Positions 27,359 to 36,765 are shown, counted from the first letter of the stretch. The stretch is DNA of 37,135 nt from Planctomycetota bacterium (GCA_016872975.1 VGYL01000003.1:1-37135); one strand, 5' to 3'. Program-made: numbers and translations. Notes: generated by a model not told the origin, from the sequence alone.

Positions 27359-29125
27359 TTAGCCCTCGATCATCGTCTCTTTCGAGATTTCATCGATCGT
27401 GGTAATGCCATCGTAGATCGCGATCAGACCGTTGTCGCGAAGCTGCCTCATGCCGGTCTTCTGGGCCGCCACGCGCAAGACGTTGGTCGAAGCGCGATTC
27501 ATGACCAACTCGCGGATTTCGTCGTTGAACACCATTATTTCGAAGATGCCGACTCGGCCCTTGTAGCCGGTGCCGTTGCACTTGCTGCACCCGCGGCCGT
27601 AATAGAATCTCTTGCCCTTGATCTCTTCCACCGTCAAGCGCAGATCCTTAAGCTGCGCCTCGTCCGGCTGAAAGGCTGTCTTGCAGTTCGCGCAGATCCG
27701 CCGCACCAGGCGCTGGCTCACGATTCCCTCGATGGTCGCGGTCAAGAGGAAGGGCTCGACCCCCAAATCCAGCAGACGGGCAATCGTGCTGGGGGCGTCG
27801 TTCGTGTGCAGCGTGGTGAACACCAAGTGGCCGGTCAGCGAAGCCTGGGCGGCGATTTCCGCCGTCTCCAGGTCACGAATCTCACCGACGAGGATGATAT
27901 CCGGGTCCTGCCGCAGGATAGACCGCAGACACCGGGCAAACGTCAGGCCGATGTCGGGTTTCATCTGGACCTGGATCATGCCGTCCATATCGTATTCGAC
28001 GGGGTCCTCGGTCGTGATGATCTTGCTGTCGATCGTGTTGAGTTCGTTGAGGGCCGAGTACAGCGTCGTGGTTTTGCCGCAGCCGGTGGGGCCGGTGACG
28101 ATAACGATACCGTTCGGCTTGTTGATCAGCAGACGGATCGTCTTGATGTCGTTGGGCCGCAGACCTAGTTTCTCCAAGTCGAAGCTCACCTGGCTGCGGT
28201 CCAGAACGCGCAACACGACGCTCTCGCCGAACATCGTCGGCAAAACGCTGACGCGCAGGTCCACCGGACTGCCCTGCACCGTCAGCGAGATGCGGCCGTC
28301 CTGAGGCAGACGCCGCTCGGCAATATCGAGGCTCGCCATAACTTTGATGCGGGAACTCAACGCCGCCGCGATGTACTTCGGCGGCGGGATCATCTCATAC
28401 AGCACGCCGTCGATCCGGTACCGCATCTTGTACTCGGTCTCGAACGGCTCGAAATGGATATCGGACGCCTTGTCGCGAATCGCCTGCAGCAGAACGAGGT
28501 TCAGCAGTTTCTTGACCGGGTTGGACTCCGAAAGCTCCTTCAACTCATCCAGGTCGATACTTGTGTTTCTACCGTCAAATTCGGCCAGAAACGCATCCGA
28601 CTGAATCTCGTCGATCAGTTCGGTGATGTTGTCGTCCTGCTTGGTCTCGTAGTATTTTGTCAGCGCGGCCTCCAGGCTGTCACGATCGGTCATCTTGGCC
28701 GTCACGGTAAAGCCCATCAGCGTGCGCAAGTCATCCGTCGCACGGAAGTTATCGACATTATCGAGCGCCACCGTCAGCTCGTTCTTCTCCTTGTTGTATC
28801 CGATGGGAAGGATATGATAGGTCTTGGCCATCTGGGCCGGCACCTTCTCGATGGTCTCGGCGGCGATGTCCAAGCCGTCAATGCTGGTGTATTCCATGCC
28901 GCGCTTGGCCGCCAAGGCGATCTGGAGTTCGGTCTCGCTCACTAACCCCAGCTCCAAGAAGATCTGCCCGATGCGGACATTCCCCCCGCGCTGCTTCTGC
29001 ACCTCCAGGCATTCGTGGACCTTCTCCCGGCTCAGGACGCCCATTTTCATGAGAATTCTGCCCAAAGGCCGGCCGCGGAGTTGTTCGACGGGCGGGAGCT
29101 TATCGAATGCCTTTGTCTTTCCCAT
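27359..29125 (-). CDS. gspE: GspE/PilB-type assembly ATPase with N-terminal MshEN-like domain
   Basis: Walker A 'IVTGPTGCGKTTTLYSALNELN', 'IILVGEIRDLETAEIAAQASLTGHLVFTTLHTNDAPSTIARL', zinc CxxC 'CANC...CSKC'; start MGKTKAFDKLPPV. Confidence 0.95.
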   Translation of the reverse strand: MGKTKAFDKLPPVEQLRGRPLGRILMKMGVLSREKVHECLEVQKQRGGNVRIGQIFLELGLVSETELQIALAAKRGMEYTSIDGLDIAAETIEKVPAQMAKTYHILPIGYNKEKNELTVALDNVDNFRATDDLRTLMGFTVTAKMTDRDSLEAALTKYYETKQDDNITELIDEIQSDAFLAEFDGRNTSIDLDELKELSESNPVKKLLNLVLLQAIRDKASDIHFEPFETEYKMRYRIDGVLYEMIPPPKYIAAALSSRIKVMASLDIAERRLPQDGRISLTVQGSPVDLRVSVLPTMFGESVVLRVLDRSQVSFDLEKLGLRPNDIKTIRLLINKPNGIVIVTGPTGCGKTTTLYSALNELNTIDSKIITTEDPVEYDMDGMIQVQMKPDIGLTFARCLRSILRQDPDIILVGEIRDLETAEIAAQASLTGHLVFTTLHTNDAPSTIARLLDLGVEPFLLTATIEGIVSQRLVRRICANCKTAFQPDEAQLKDLRLTVEEIKGKRFYYGRGCSKCNGTGYKGRVGIFEIMVFNDEIRELVMNRASTNVLRVAAQKTGMRQLRDNGLIAIYDGITTIDEISKETMIEG

Positions 29126-29165
29126 CGCGATCACCCTTAAAGACCCGATAATCCAGTACGCTTGC

Positions 29166-29193
29166 ATTGTAGCAAAGTAAACAATGATGGCAA
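29166..29193 (-). promoter_or_regulatory. Sigma70-type promoter upstream of gspE (27359..29125)
   Basis: Minus strand TTGCCA (29188-29193) - 16 nt - TACAAT (29166-29171), within an AT-rich intergenic patch. Confidence 0.5.
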
Positions 29194-29339
29194 AGAAAAT
29201 TATGAATGAGACATCTGGTTAATGAGACACCGCCAAACGCCCCAAAACGGCGGGTACGCCGTGGGTGCCCATCATGGGATGGTACTGTCCCGTCCCCCGC
29301 CTCCATAAACCCCCGCCGCAGGTAGGAGTTCCCGGGCCC

Positions 29340-30491
29340 TTACGTCTTGAGGATCGGCCCGAGATCTTCCAGCTCCTTGGCCGCTTCGTCGGCCTTCTTC
29401 TTCATCTTGCCCTTGGCGCCACTGATCTTGTTCACCGCCTTCTGCTGCAGGGCGCCCGGCTGGCGGCCCTTCTCCAACATGCTCTCGAGGGTAATCTTGC
29501 CCGCGTCGTAGAGGCTCCACAGGTGCTCATCCAGCAACTGCATACCGAGTTTCTTGCCTGTCTGGATGCTCGAATCGATACGATACGTCTTGTTCTCGCG
29601 GATCAGGTTGGCGATGGCGGGCGTGACGACCATGAACTCATAGGCGGCACAGCGGCCGCGTCCGGTCGCCAGCGGACAAAGCTCCTGGCTCAGAACCGCG
29701 ATCAGGTTACCGCTGAGCTGCGTGCGGATCTGCTCCTGCTGCTCGGTCGGGAACACGTCGATGATACGGTTGACCGTCCCGGCGGCGCTGGTCGTGTGGA
29801 CCGTACTAAACACCAGGTGTCCCGTTTCCGCGGCACGAATCGCGTTACTGATGGTCTCCAAGTCGCGCAATTCGCCGACCAGAACCACGTCCGGGTCCAT
29901 ACGGAGCACGCGCCGCAGCGCCTCGGCAAAGCTGGGCACATCGACGCCGACCTCGCGCTGATTGATGATCGACTTCTTGTGGGGGTGATAGTACTCGATC
30001 GGGTCTTCGACCGTCACGATATGCCGGTCGAAATTCTCATTGATGTAGCTGATCATGGTGGCGAGGGTGGTCGTTTTTCCGCTGCCCGTAGGCCCGGTAA
30101 CCAGAAAAAGACCGCGGGGCCGTCGGCACAGGGCCGCGCAGATCTTCGGCAGACCGATCTCCTCGAAGGTGAGGATCTTATAAGGGATTTGCCGCAAGAC
30201 GATGGAGACATTGCCTTTTTGCTTGAACACGGAGACGCGGAAGCGGGCGGCCTCACCGAAGGCAAAGCCAAAGTCCGTACCGCCTTCCTCCTGGAGCTCC
30301 TGCTGGCAGCGGTCCGGCGCGATGCTCTTCATCAGGGCCATGGCGTCGTCCGGCTCGATGACCTTCGTCTCCAGGGACCGTAGGCTGCCGTCGATCCGCA
30401 ACACCGGCGGCCGCCCCACACTGATATGAATGTCGGAAGCCCCCTGCGTGACGCACGCCTGGAGGAGTCGATCCATGTTCAAAGTGCCCAT
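29340..30491 (-). CDS. pilT: PilT-type retraction ATPase
   Basis: 'MDRLLQACVTQGASDIHISVGRPPVLRIDGSLRSL', 'LFLVTGPTGSGKTTTLATMISYINE', 'AIRAAETGHLVFSTVHTTSAAGTVNRIIDVFP'. Confidence 0.94.
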   Translation of the reverse strand: MGTLNMDRLLQACVTQGASDIHISVGRPPVLRIDGSLRSLETKVIEPDDAMALMKSIAPDRCQQELQEEGGTDFGFAFGEAARFRVSVFKQKGNVSIVLRQIPYKILTFEEIGLPKICAALCRRPRGLFLVTGPTGSGKTTTLATMISYINENFDRHIVTVEDPIEYYHPHKKSIINQREVGVDVPSFAEALRRVLRMDPDVVLVGELRDLETISNAIRAAETGHLVFSTVHTTSAAGTVNRIIDVFPTEQQEQIRTQLSGNLIAVLSQELCPLATGRGRCAAYEFMVVTPAIANLIRENKTYRIDSSIQTGKKLGMQLLDEHLWSLYDAGKITLESMLEKGRQPGALQQKAVNKISGAKGKMKKKADEAAKELEDLGPILKT

Positions 30492-30567
30492 CTTGTTGTC
30501 ACCCCTAAACTTGCCATGGCCGTCTTCCCCCGGGCGACCCCGTGTCTGCCTTTCCGAAAAGCCGGCG

Positions 30568-32310
30568 TCATTCCGTGATAACCCCCTCAATCTGCGCGGT
30601 GCTCGAGACCTCCTGGGGCGTCGAAATGCCTTTGAAGACCTTGAGGACCCCGTCCTCGGCCAGCGTTCGCATCCCGCTGGCCTTTGCCACCATCCGCAAC
30701 TCACCGGTGGCCGCCCTCTTGTACGCCAATTCCCGCAGCTCGTTATTCATCTCGACCATCTCGAAAATGGCGAGCCGGCCCTTGTAGCCCGTGTTGTGAC
30801 AGGCCGGGCAACCAAGCCCCTTATACACCGGCCGCTTCTTGGTCTCCGCCGGATCGATTCCCAGGAGCCGCAAATGCTGGGGATTCGGGTTCTCATCCAC
30901 GGCCTTGCATTTCTTGCAGATCACGCGGATCAGCCGCTGGGCCATGATGGCCTGAATCGAGCTGGCCACCAGGAAGGGTTTGACCCCCATATCGATCAGA
31001 CGGGTGATCGCACTGCACGCGTCGTTGGTGTGCAGGGTACTGAACACCAGGTGTCCCGTCAGAGCGGCCTGGATGGCGATGTTGGCGACTTCGTGGTCGC
31101 GAATTTCGCCGACGAGGATGATATTCGGCGCCTGACGCAACATGGCACGCAGAATGAGATCGAATTTCAGGCCGATTTCTTCCTTGACCTGGCACTGGTT
31201 CATGCCCGCGAACATGTATTCCACCGGATCTTCGGCGGTAATGATCTTCTTGTCCGGCTTGTTCAGCTCCTGCAGCGCGGCGTACAGCGTCGTGGTCTTG
31301 CCGCTGCCGGTCGGCCCGGTCACGAGGAAGATGCCGTTGGGCCGCTTGATGATCTGTTGGAACATCTCATAGTTGTCTTGCTCGAAGCCGAGCGATTCGA
31401 TGCCGATGTTGACGGCATCCGGCCGCAAAATACGCAGCACCACGCTGGGACCGTGGACGCCCGGCAGGGAGGAAACGCGAAAATCGATGTCCGAGCCGGC
31501 AATCATCCGCTTGATACGGCCGTCCTGCGGCAGCCGCTTCTCGGCGATGTCCATGCCCGAGAGAATCTTGAAACGCGTCACCAGCGGCGCCTGCATGTTC
31601 TTGGGAATGTTGTCCTTCTCGAGGCAGACGCCGTCGACGCGATAGCGGATGCGGACCCGATCGGCCATCGGCTCGATGTGAATATCGCTGGCCCGCATGT
31701 GGTAGGCAGTATCGATAATGAGGTTCACGAGCCGAATGATGGGGCCTTCATTGGCGTCGCCCGACGCCTGGGCCCGCTCAGCCAGTTCCGCCACGGTGAT
31801 ATCGACACTGTGCTTGATGCCCTCGATGGTGTCCTTGACGTTCTTCCAGGCGTCGTCCTTGCTCTGAACATCGGCCTTGTCCTCCAGGGAGGTCTCGATG
31901 TAGGCGCGGATCTTCTTCGGATTGGCGACGTGATACTCCAGCTCCTTGTTGAGGCGAAGCCGGACCGAGTCCATCATGTCCAGATCCATCGGGTCGCTGA
32001 TGACCAGCGTCAGACGGCCGTTGTTGACGCTCAGCGGCAGGATATTGTGCCGCTTGATGAGGTCCTCGGGCACGATCTTGGTGGCGTCGGGCGGGATGGT
32101 CACGTCATCGAGGTTGACGTACTTGAGGCCGAATTGCTTGGCAATGGCCTTGGCCAACATATCCTCATTGATCAGGCCGAGATCGAGCAGGACCTGGCCC
32201 AGGCGCTTGTTGCTCGACTTGGCCGTCTTGATCGCGTTAATCAACGCCTGCTTTTCGACCAACCCTGCCTTGAAGAGGATTTCCCCTAAGTGCATGCGTT
32301 GTTTGGTCAT
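30568..32310 (-). CDS. gspE: Second GspE/PilB-type assembly ATPase with N-terminal MshEN-like domain
   Basis: 'RLGQVLLDLGLINEDMLAKAIAKQFGLKYVNL', 'LVTGPTGSGKTTTLYAALQELN', 'CKKC...CPAC', 'IILVGEIRDHEVANIAIQAALTGHLVFSTLHTNDA'. Confidence 0.94.
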   Translation of the reverse strand: MTKQRMHLGEILFKAGLVEKQALINAIKTAKSSNKRLGQVLLDLGLINEDMLAKAIAKQFGLKYVNLDDVTIPPDATKIVPEDLIKRHNILPLSVNNGRLTLVISDPMDLDMMDSVRLRLNKELEYHVANPKKIRAYIETSLEDKADVQSKDDAWKNVKDTIEGIKHSVDITVAELAERAQASGDANEGPIIRLVNLIIDTAYHMRASDIHIEPMADRVRIRYRVDGVCLEKDNIPKNMQAPLVTRFKILSGMDIAEKRLPQDGRIKRMIAGSDIDFRVSSLPGVHGPSVVLRILRPDAVNIGIESLGFEQDNYEMFQQIIKRPNGIFLVTGPTGSGKTTTLYAALQELNKPDKKIITAEDPVEYMFAGMNQCQVKEEIGLKFDLILRAMLRQAPNIILVGEIRDHEVANIAIQAALTGHLVFSTLHTNDACSAITRLIDMGVKPFLVASSIQAIMAQRLIRVICKKCKAVDENPNPQHLRLLGIDPAETKKRPVYKGLGCPACHNTGYKGRLAIFEMVEMNNELRELAYKRAATGELRMVAKASGMRTLAEDGVLKVFKGISTPQEVSSTAQIEGVITE

Positions 32311-32344
32311 ACGAACCTCATGTGCTGCGATTACAGGTCTGTAT

Positions 32345-32374
32345 ATTATATCACATTGAGACCGGACCTGTCAA
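32345..32374 (-). promoter_or_regulatory. Consensus sigma70 promoter for the pilus/secretion locus
   Basis: Minus strand TTGACA (32369-32374) - 18 nt - TATAAT (32345-32350); -35 lies in the last codons of cinA. Confidence 0.75.
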
Positions 32375-33622
32375 ATCCAGCCGCAAACGCAGGATATTCA
32401 GTGCCGTCTGCGCCGCCCGCAAACGCACGGAACCGCGATCGAACGAGAATACATGGCGCGACGTCTCCGTACCGTCGTGGTTGTCCACAGCAATGTATAC
32501 AAGCCCGACGGGTTTTTGTTCGGTGCCGCCGCCGGGACCGGCGATACCGGTTATGCTGAGGGCATAGTCTGTGCCGGCGGTACGGCGTGCGCCCTGCGCC
32601 AGGGCCCGGGCCACCGGCTCGCTGACGGCGCCGTACGTCGCGATCGTCGCGACAGGCACCCCCAACGCGCGCGTCTTTGCCTCATTGCTGTACGTAACCC
32701 ATCCATAGGTAAAATACTCGCTGGAGCCGGGAATATCCGTAATCAGCTTGGCCAGGAGTCCCCCGGTGCAGGACTCCGCGACCGCCAGGGTCCGGCCCGT
32801 TCGCCTGAGACGGTCACCCACCACCTCCGCCAGGGTCTGGTCCTCGACGCCATAGACCAAGGAGCCCAGGGCCGAACGAAGGGAGCGTTCCTCCCTTTCG
32901 GCCATCTCCTGAGCCTCCGTCTGCGTGTCCGCTGTCGCCACGACCTCCAGTGTGATCACGCCCAGATGGACGGTGCAGTTGACCAAGGGATTCCTGCCGC
33001 GCCGCATGACGTCGCCGATCATTTCGGCAATCGTGGACTCGCCCGCCCCGAAGCACTTCAACCTGCGCACGGCCAGGGCCTGCCCGCTCACCAGCGGCTG
33101 CAACTGGGGCAGGACCTGCGTCTCCAGCATGTGCCGCATCTCGGCGGGCACACCCGGCAACGCGAAGAGCAGCTTTCCGTCTCTCTCGGCCCGGATGCCC
33201 GGGGCCGTCCCCAACTCATTCTCGAGGGCCGCCGCCCCGCGGGGAATACAGGCCTGGATCGAGTTCCGGGTAGGCATCGCCACCCCGCGGCGGTCGAAAA
33301 ACTGCTGGATCTTCTCCAGCAAGTCGGGACGGAGCACCAGCTCCACGTCCAGAAACCTGGCGAAGGCCTGCCGTGTCAGGTCATCATCGGTCGGCCCCAG
33401 ACCGCCGGTGGCGACCACCACGTCCGCCTCACCGGCCGCCAAGCCCAGCGATCGCTCGATCGTCCCTTCTTCATCCGCCACGGCATGCACGCTGACCACG
33501 GGCAGACCGATGCTCCGCAGACGCCCGGCGATGTACGCGGCGTTCGTATCGACGGTCCGCCCGCTCAGCAACTCGTTGCCGATGCTGAGGATAGCGGCCT
33601 TTTTGACGTGCTCATCACCCAC
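32351..33622 (-). CDS. cinA: CinA family protein (competence/damage-inducible; MoCF-like plus nicotinamide-nucleotide amidase domain)
   Basis: 'KKAAILSIGNELLSGRTVDTNAAYIAGRL', 'VVATGGLGPTDDDLTRQAF', C-terminal 'LAVAESCTGGLLAKLITDIPGSSEYFTYGWVTYSNEAK'. Confidence 0.95.
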   Translation of the reverse strand: MGDEHVKKAAILSIGNELLSGRTVDTNAAYIAGRLRSIGLPVVSVHAVADEEGTIERSLGLAAGEADVVVATGGLGPTDDDLTRQAFARFLDVELVLRPDLLEKIQQFFDRRGVAMPTRNSIQACIPRGAAALENELGTAPGIRAERDGKLLFALPGVPAEMRHMLETQVLPQLQPLVSGQALAVRRLKCFGAGESTIAEMIGDVMRRGRNPLVNCTVHLGVITLEVVATADTQTEAQEMAEREERSLRSALGSLVYGVEDQTLAEVVGDRLRRTGRTLAVAESCTGGLLAKLITDIPGSSEYFTYGWVTYSNEAKTRALGVPVATIATYGAVSEPVARALAQGARRTAGTDYALSITGIAGPGGGTEQKPVGLVYIAVDNHDGTETSRHVFSFDRGSVRLRAAQTALNILRLRLDLTGPVSM

Positions 33623-33634
33623 AGGAATTGCGGC

Positions 33635-34669
33635 TCACATCTCGATCATCGCTTTGACGACTCCATCCCGGTACCCGGCGACCAACTCGAAGGCCTCCTG
33701 AATCCGATCGAGCGGGAAACGATGGGTCACCATGAAGTCCGCCCGGACCTTTCCGGAAGACACCAGGTCCATGGTCGCCTGCGTGCAGCCGTTTTGGCGG
33801 CGGATGTTGACGATCGTGACCTCTTTGCGCCGTATCTTATCGATGGCAAAGGAGATACGGTCTTCGCGGGGGATGCCGACCAGGATCAGTTTGCCGCCGG
33901 GCCTAAGCAGATCGACCGCCTGATCGATCGTCTCCTGCTGGCCGGCGCACTCGAAGGCCACGTCCACCCCCAACGGCTGCCGCTCCAGAACCGCGGCCAC
34001 CACGCCTTGCTTCAGCGGATTGCCGACCCAGGTCGCCCCGCCCTGGAGGGCCGTTTGCACCCGCTCCGGGATCTTCTCGGTCATGTAACAGGTCCGCACC
34101 CCTTCGGCTTTGGCACAGAGCATGCAACTGAGACCGATGGGCCCGGCCCCGAGAATCGCGATATCCGCCCCCGACGGCAGGCGGGCCTGGCGGACCGAGT
34201 AGAAACCGATCGCCAGCGGCTCGCAGAGGGCCCCCTGCTCCAACGTAAGGTTGCCCCTGCTGGGCAGGCAACACTCCTCGGGCATGACAAGCAACTCGCT
34301 CAGGCAACCGCCCCCCTGGCCGGGCGTGCCGAGAAACCGCAGGCCGAAACAGGTATTCTCGCGTCCCCTGCGGCATTGATCGCAGTCGTGACAGGGCACG
34401 GCCGGCTCGACCACTACCTGATCGCCCACTTTGACATGTTTGACCGCTTTGCCCACGGCCGCCACGGTCGCGGCACACTCATGTCCTACGATAAACGGGT
34501 ACTCGACGACCTGGGACCCGATCCGGCCGGTCTCAAAATAGTGGACATCCGACCCGCAGACCCCCACGCGCTCAATTTTCAGCAGGACATCCGTATCCTT
34601 CTCGATCCTGGGCTCAGGGACCTGCCGGAGCTCCATCCGACCCAGTCCCGTCAATACCGCCGCTTTCAT
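33635..34669 (-). CDS. Zinc-binding MDR alcohol/polyol dehydrogenase (sorbitol/xylitol dehydrogenase-like)
   Basis: 'VGVCGSDVHYFETGRIG...PFIVGHECAATVAAVG', 'CDQCRRGRENTC', 'ALCEPLAIG'; start at MKAAVL (alternative 34681). Confidence 0.9.
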   Translation of the reverse strand: MKAAVLTGLGRMELRQVPEPRIEKDTDVLLKIERVGVCGSDVHYFETGRIGSQVVEYPFIVGHECAATVAAVGKAVKHVKVGDQVVVEPAVPCHDCDQCRRGRENTCFGLRFLGTPGQGGGCLSELLVMPEECCLPSRGNLTLEQGALCEPLAIGFYSVRQARLPSGADIAILGAGPIGLSCMLCAKAEGVRTCYMTEKIPERVQTALQGGATWVGNPLKQGVVAAVLERQPLGVDVAFECAGQQETIDQAVDLLRPGGKLILVGIPREDRISFAIDKIRRKEVTIVNIRRQNGCTQATMDLVSSGKVRADFMVTHRFPLDRIQEAFELVAGYRDGVVKAMIEM

Positions 34670-34683
34670 CGATGATCCCACTC

Positions 34684-35754
34684 CTACACGTTAAACCTGA
34701 AGTTGATGATGTCCCCGTCCTTTACCACGTACTCTTTGCCTTCGAGCCGCATCTTGCCGGCGGCCTTGACGGCCTTTTCGTCGCCCAGTGCTTTCAGGTC
34801 GTCATACGCCATGGTCTCGGCTCGAATGAAGCCCCGCTTGATGTCGGAATGCACTTTGCCCGCCGCATCCCAGGCGATTGTCCCCTTGCGAATCGGCCAG
34901 GCCCGTACCTCATCCGAGCCGACCGTCAGGAAGCTGATCAGGCCCAGCGCCGAATAGCAGATCTGGACGAATTTCTCCGCCGCGGACTCCTGGATACCCA
35001 GGTCCGCCTTGAACGTGGCCCGGCTTTCTTCATCCAACTGGGCCAATTCGTGCTCCAGCTTGGCACACATCGTGACCGCCGGCACCGCGCCGCCCATCAC
35101 GTCCCCGAGATCGAAGGACTTGTCCAGATCGTTCTCTCCGACGTTGATGACGACCGCCATGGGCTTGAGCGTCAGGAAACCGAGCGACTTGATGGTCGCC
35201 AGCTCGTCTTCCGTTTGGATTGCCGAGCTGATGGGTTTTTCGGCCTCGATGGCCTCCTGAAGGCGTTTCTGCAGGGCCAATTCGGCCTTGTCCTGGGCCT
35301 GGGTCTTCGTCGGCCGGGTGACCTGCTTTTCCAGCTTTTCGATCCGGGTCGTCACGAGTTCCAGGTCGGACAGCAACAGCTCTGTCTGCAACTCCGCCAG
35401 GTCACGCTTGGGATTGACGCTGTTGCGATACGGCGGCACCGACGGATCTTCGAACGCCCGGACCATCAGGACCAGCATCTCCACGGTCCGGATCTGGCCG
35501 ATCAGCCGCCGGGCGGCCGCCCGCCCGTGCTCGTCCGTGAAGCTGAAGCCCGGCAGGTCCAGGACATCCACCGTCGCGTGGACCCTCTTTTCGGGCTGGT
35601 ACAGCTTTTCCAGCCATAGCAGACGCTCATCCGGCACCGGCACGATCGCCTCTTCGATGACGTTCAGACCCGCCGGCGGGATGGCCTTGCCGCTGAGCGC
35701 CGAGAAAATCGTGCTCTTGCCCGATTGAGAGAGCCCCAGCAACGCCGTTTTCAT
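34684..35754 (-). CDS. ychF: YchF-like GTPase/ATPase (DUF933 C-terminal domain)
   Basis: P-loop 'LLGLSQSGKSTIFSALSG', 'VDVLDLPGF', C-terminal 'LISFLTVGSDEVRAWPIRKGTIAWDAAGKVHSDIKRGFIRAE'. Confidence 0.88.
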   Translation of the reverse strand: MKTALLGLSQSGKSTIFSALSGKAIPPAGLNVIEEAIVPVPDERLLWLEKLYQPEKRVHATVDVLDLPGFSFTDEHGRAAARRLIGQIRTVEMLVLMVRAFEDPSVPPYRNSVNPKRDLAELQTELLLSDLELVTTRIEKLEKQVTRPTKTQAQDKAELALQKRLQEAIEAEKPISSAIQTEDELATIKSLGFLTLKPMAVVINVGENDLDKSFDLGDVMGGAVPAVTMCAKLEHELAQLDEESRATFKADLGIQESAAEKFVQICYSALGLISFLTVGSDEVRAWPIRKGTIAWDAAGKVHSDIKRGFIRAETMAYDDLKALGDEKAVKAAGKMRLEGKEYVVKDGDIINFRFNV

Positions 35755-35778
35755 CTCATACTCCAGACAGGACGAGGA

Positions 35779-35874
35779 GTGGAATGATGGAATGTTGGAA
35801 TAATGGCATGATGGGTAAACCACCACCGCCTTCCCCAACATTCCACTGTTCCATTATTCCAGTATTCCATTCCT
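35779..35874. repeat. Short tandem/inverted TGGAAT-type repeat
   Basis: GTGGAATGATGGAATGTTGGAATAATGGCATGATGGG ... CCCCAACATTCCACTGTTCCATTATTCCAGTATTCCATTCC. Confidence 0.75.
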
Positions 35875-35876
35875 TC

Positions 35877-36458
35877 TTACTCCGTACCTTCGCTCTGCAA
35901 TTCGTTGTAGACAGTCCCGCCGACGGCATCATACGCGACCACGGCGGGGAAATCAACCACCTCCAGCTTGCGAATAGCCTCGGTGCCCAAGTCTTCATAT
36001 GCAACGACCTCGGCCCGGACGATGTGGCGGCTCAGCAAAGCGCCCGCGCCACCGAGCGTGGACAGGTGCACGGCCCCATATTCCTGCAGCGCCCGGCGGA
36101 CCTCCTCATTGCGGTACCCTTTTCCAATCATCGCCCGCAGGCCATGGGCGATCAGCTTGGGGCTGAAGGGGTCCATGCGGGCGGAGGTCGTCGGTCCGGC
36201 CGCACCGATCACCCGGCCCGGGCGGGCCGGCGTGGGGCCCACGAAGTAGATGATCGCGCCTTCGAGCTCGATAGGGAGGCTCTCGCCGCGGTCGATTGCC
36301 CGGCAGAGCCGCTGGTGGGCCATGTCGCGGGCCGTATATACGGTCCCGTCGAGGATAACTTCATCGCCTGCCCTCAGTTGACGGACATCCGCCTCCGTCA
36401 GTGGGGAACGCAATCGTTTCACGCCAGTGATCTCCCGAAGTCCGTCATTCCAACCCAT
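35877..36458 (-). CDS. Fumarate hydratase class I beta / tartrate dehydratase beta-type subunit
   Basis: 'AIIYFVGPTPARPGRVIGAAGPTTSARMDPFSPKLIAHGLRAMIGKGYRNEEVRRALQEYGAVHLSTLGGAGALLS...AYEDLGTEAIRKLEVVDFPAVVAYDAVGGTVY'. Confidence 0.92.
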   Translation of the reverse strand: MGWNDGLREITGVKRLRSPLTEADVRQLRAGDEVILDGTVYTARDMAHQRLCRAIDRGESLPIELEGAIIYFVGPTPARPGRVIGAAGPTTSARMDPFSPKLIAHGLRAMIGKGYRNEEVRRALQEYGAVHLSTLGGAGALLSRHIVRAEVVAYEDLGTEAIRKLEVVDFPAVVAYDAVGGTVYNELQSEGTE

Positions 36459-36461
36459 CCA

Positions 36462-36585
36462 CTAGTATCGCATTTCGCAGGCCCCAAGACTATAGGGTAG
36501 AGATTGCTTCGTCGCTGAAGCTCCTCGCAATGACATATTTGGGCACCCTATGTCATTGCGAGGAGCGCAGCGACGAAGCAATCTC
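36462..36585. repeat. MITE-like repeat family R2, copy C
   Basis: CTAGTATCGCATTTCGCAGGCCCCAAGACTATAGGGTAGAGATTGCTTCGTCGCTGAAGCTCCTCGCAATGACATA ... TATGTCATTGCGAGGAGCGCAGCGACGAAGCAATCTC. Confidence 0.85.
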
Positions 36586-36765
36586 CTTCCGTTGGCCGCA
36601 GGACTTCTGAAACACGGGACCAGGTTCGATATCCTCGATTTCGAGGCTTTGCCCTGCAGGCAAAGCCGGCCGAAGGGGGGAGTATACCATATCTGCCATT
36701 GCCTCAACATATTTTGGGAAGATTCCTGTCGCGTGGCGGCGTATCGGTCCGCTATAATCACTTGT

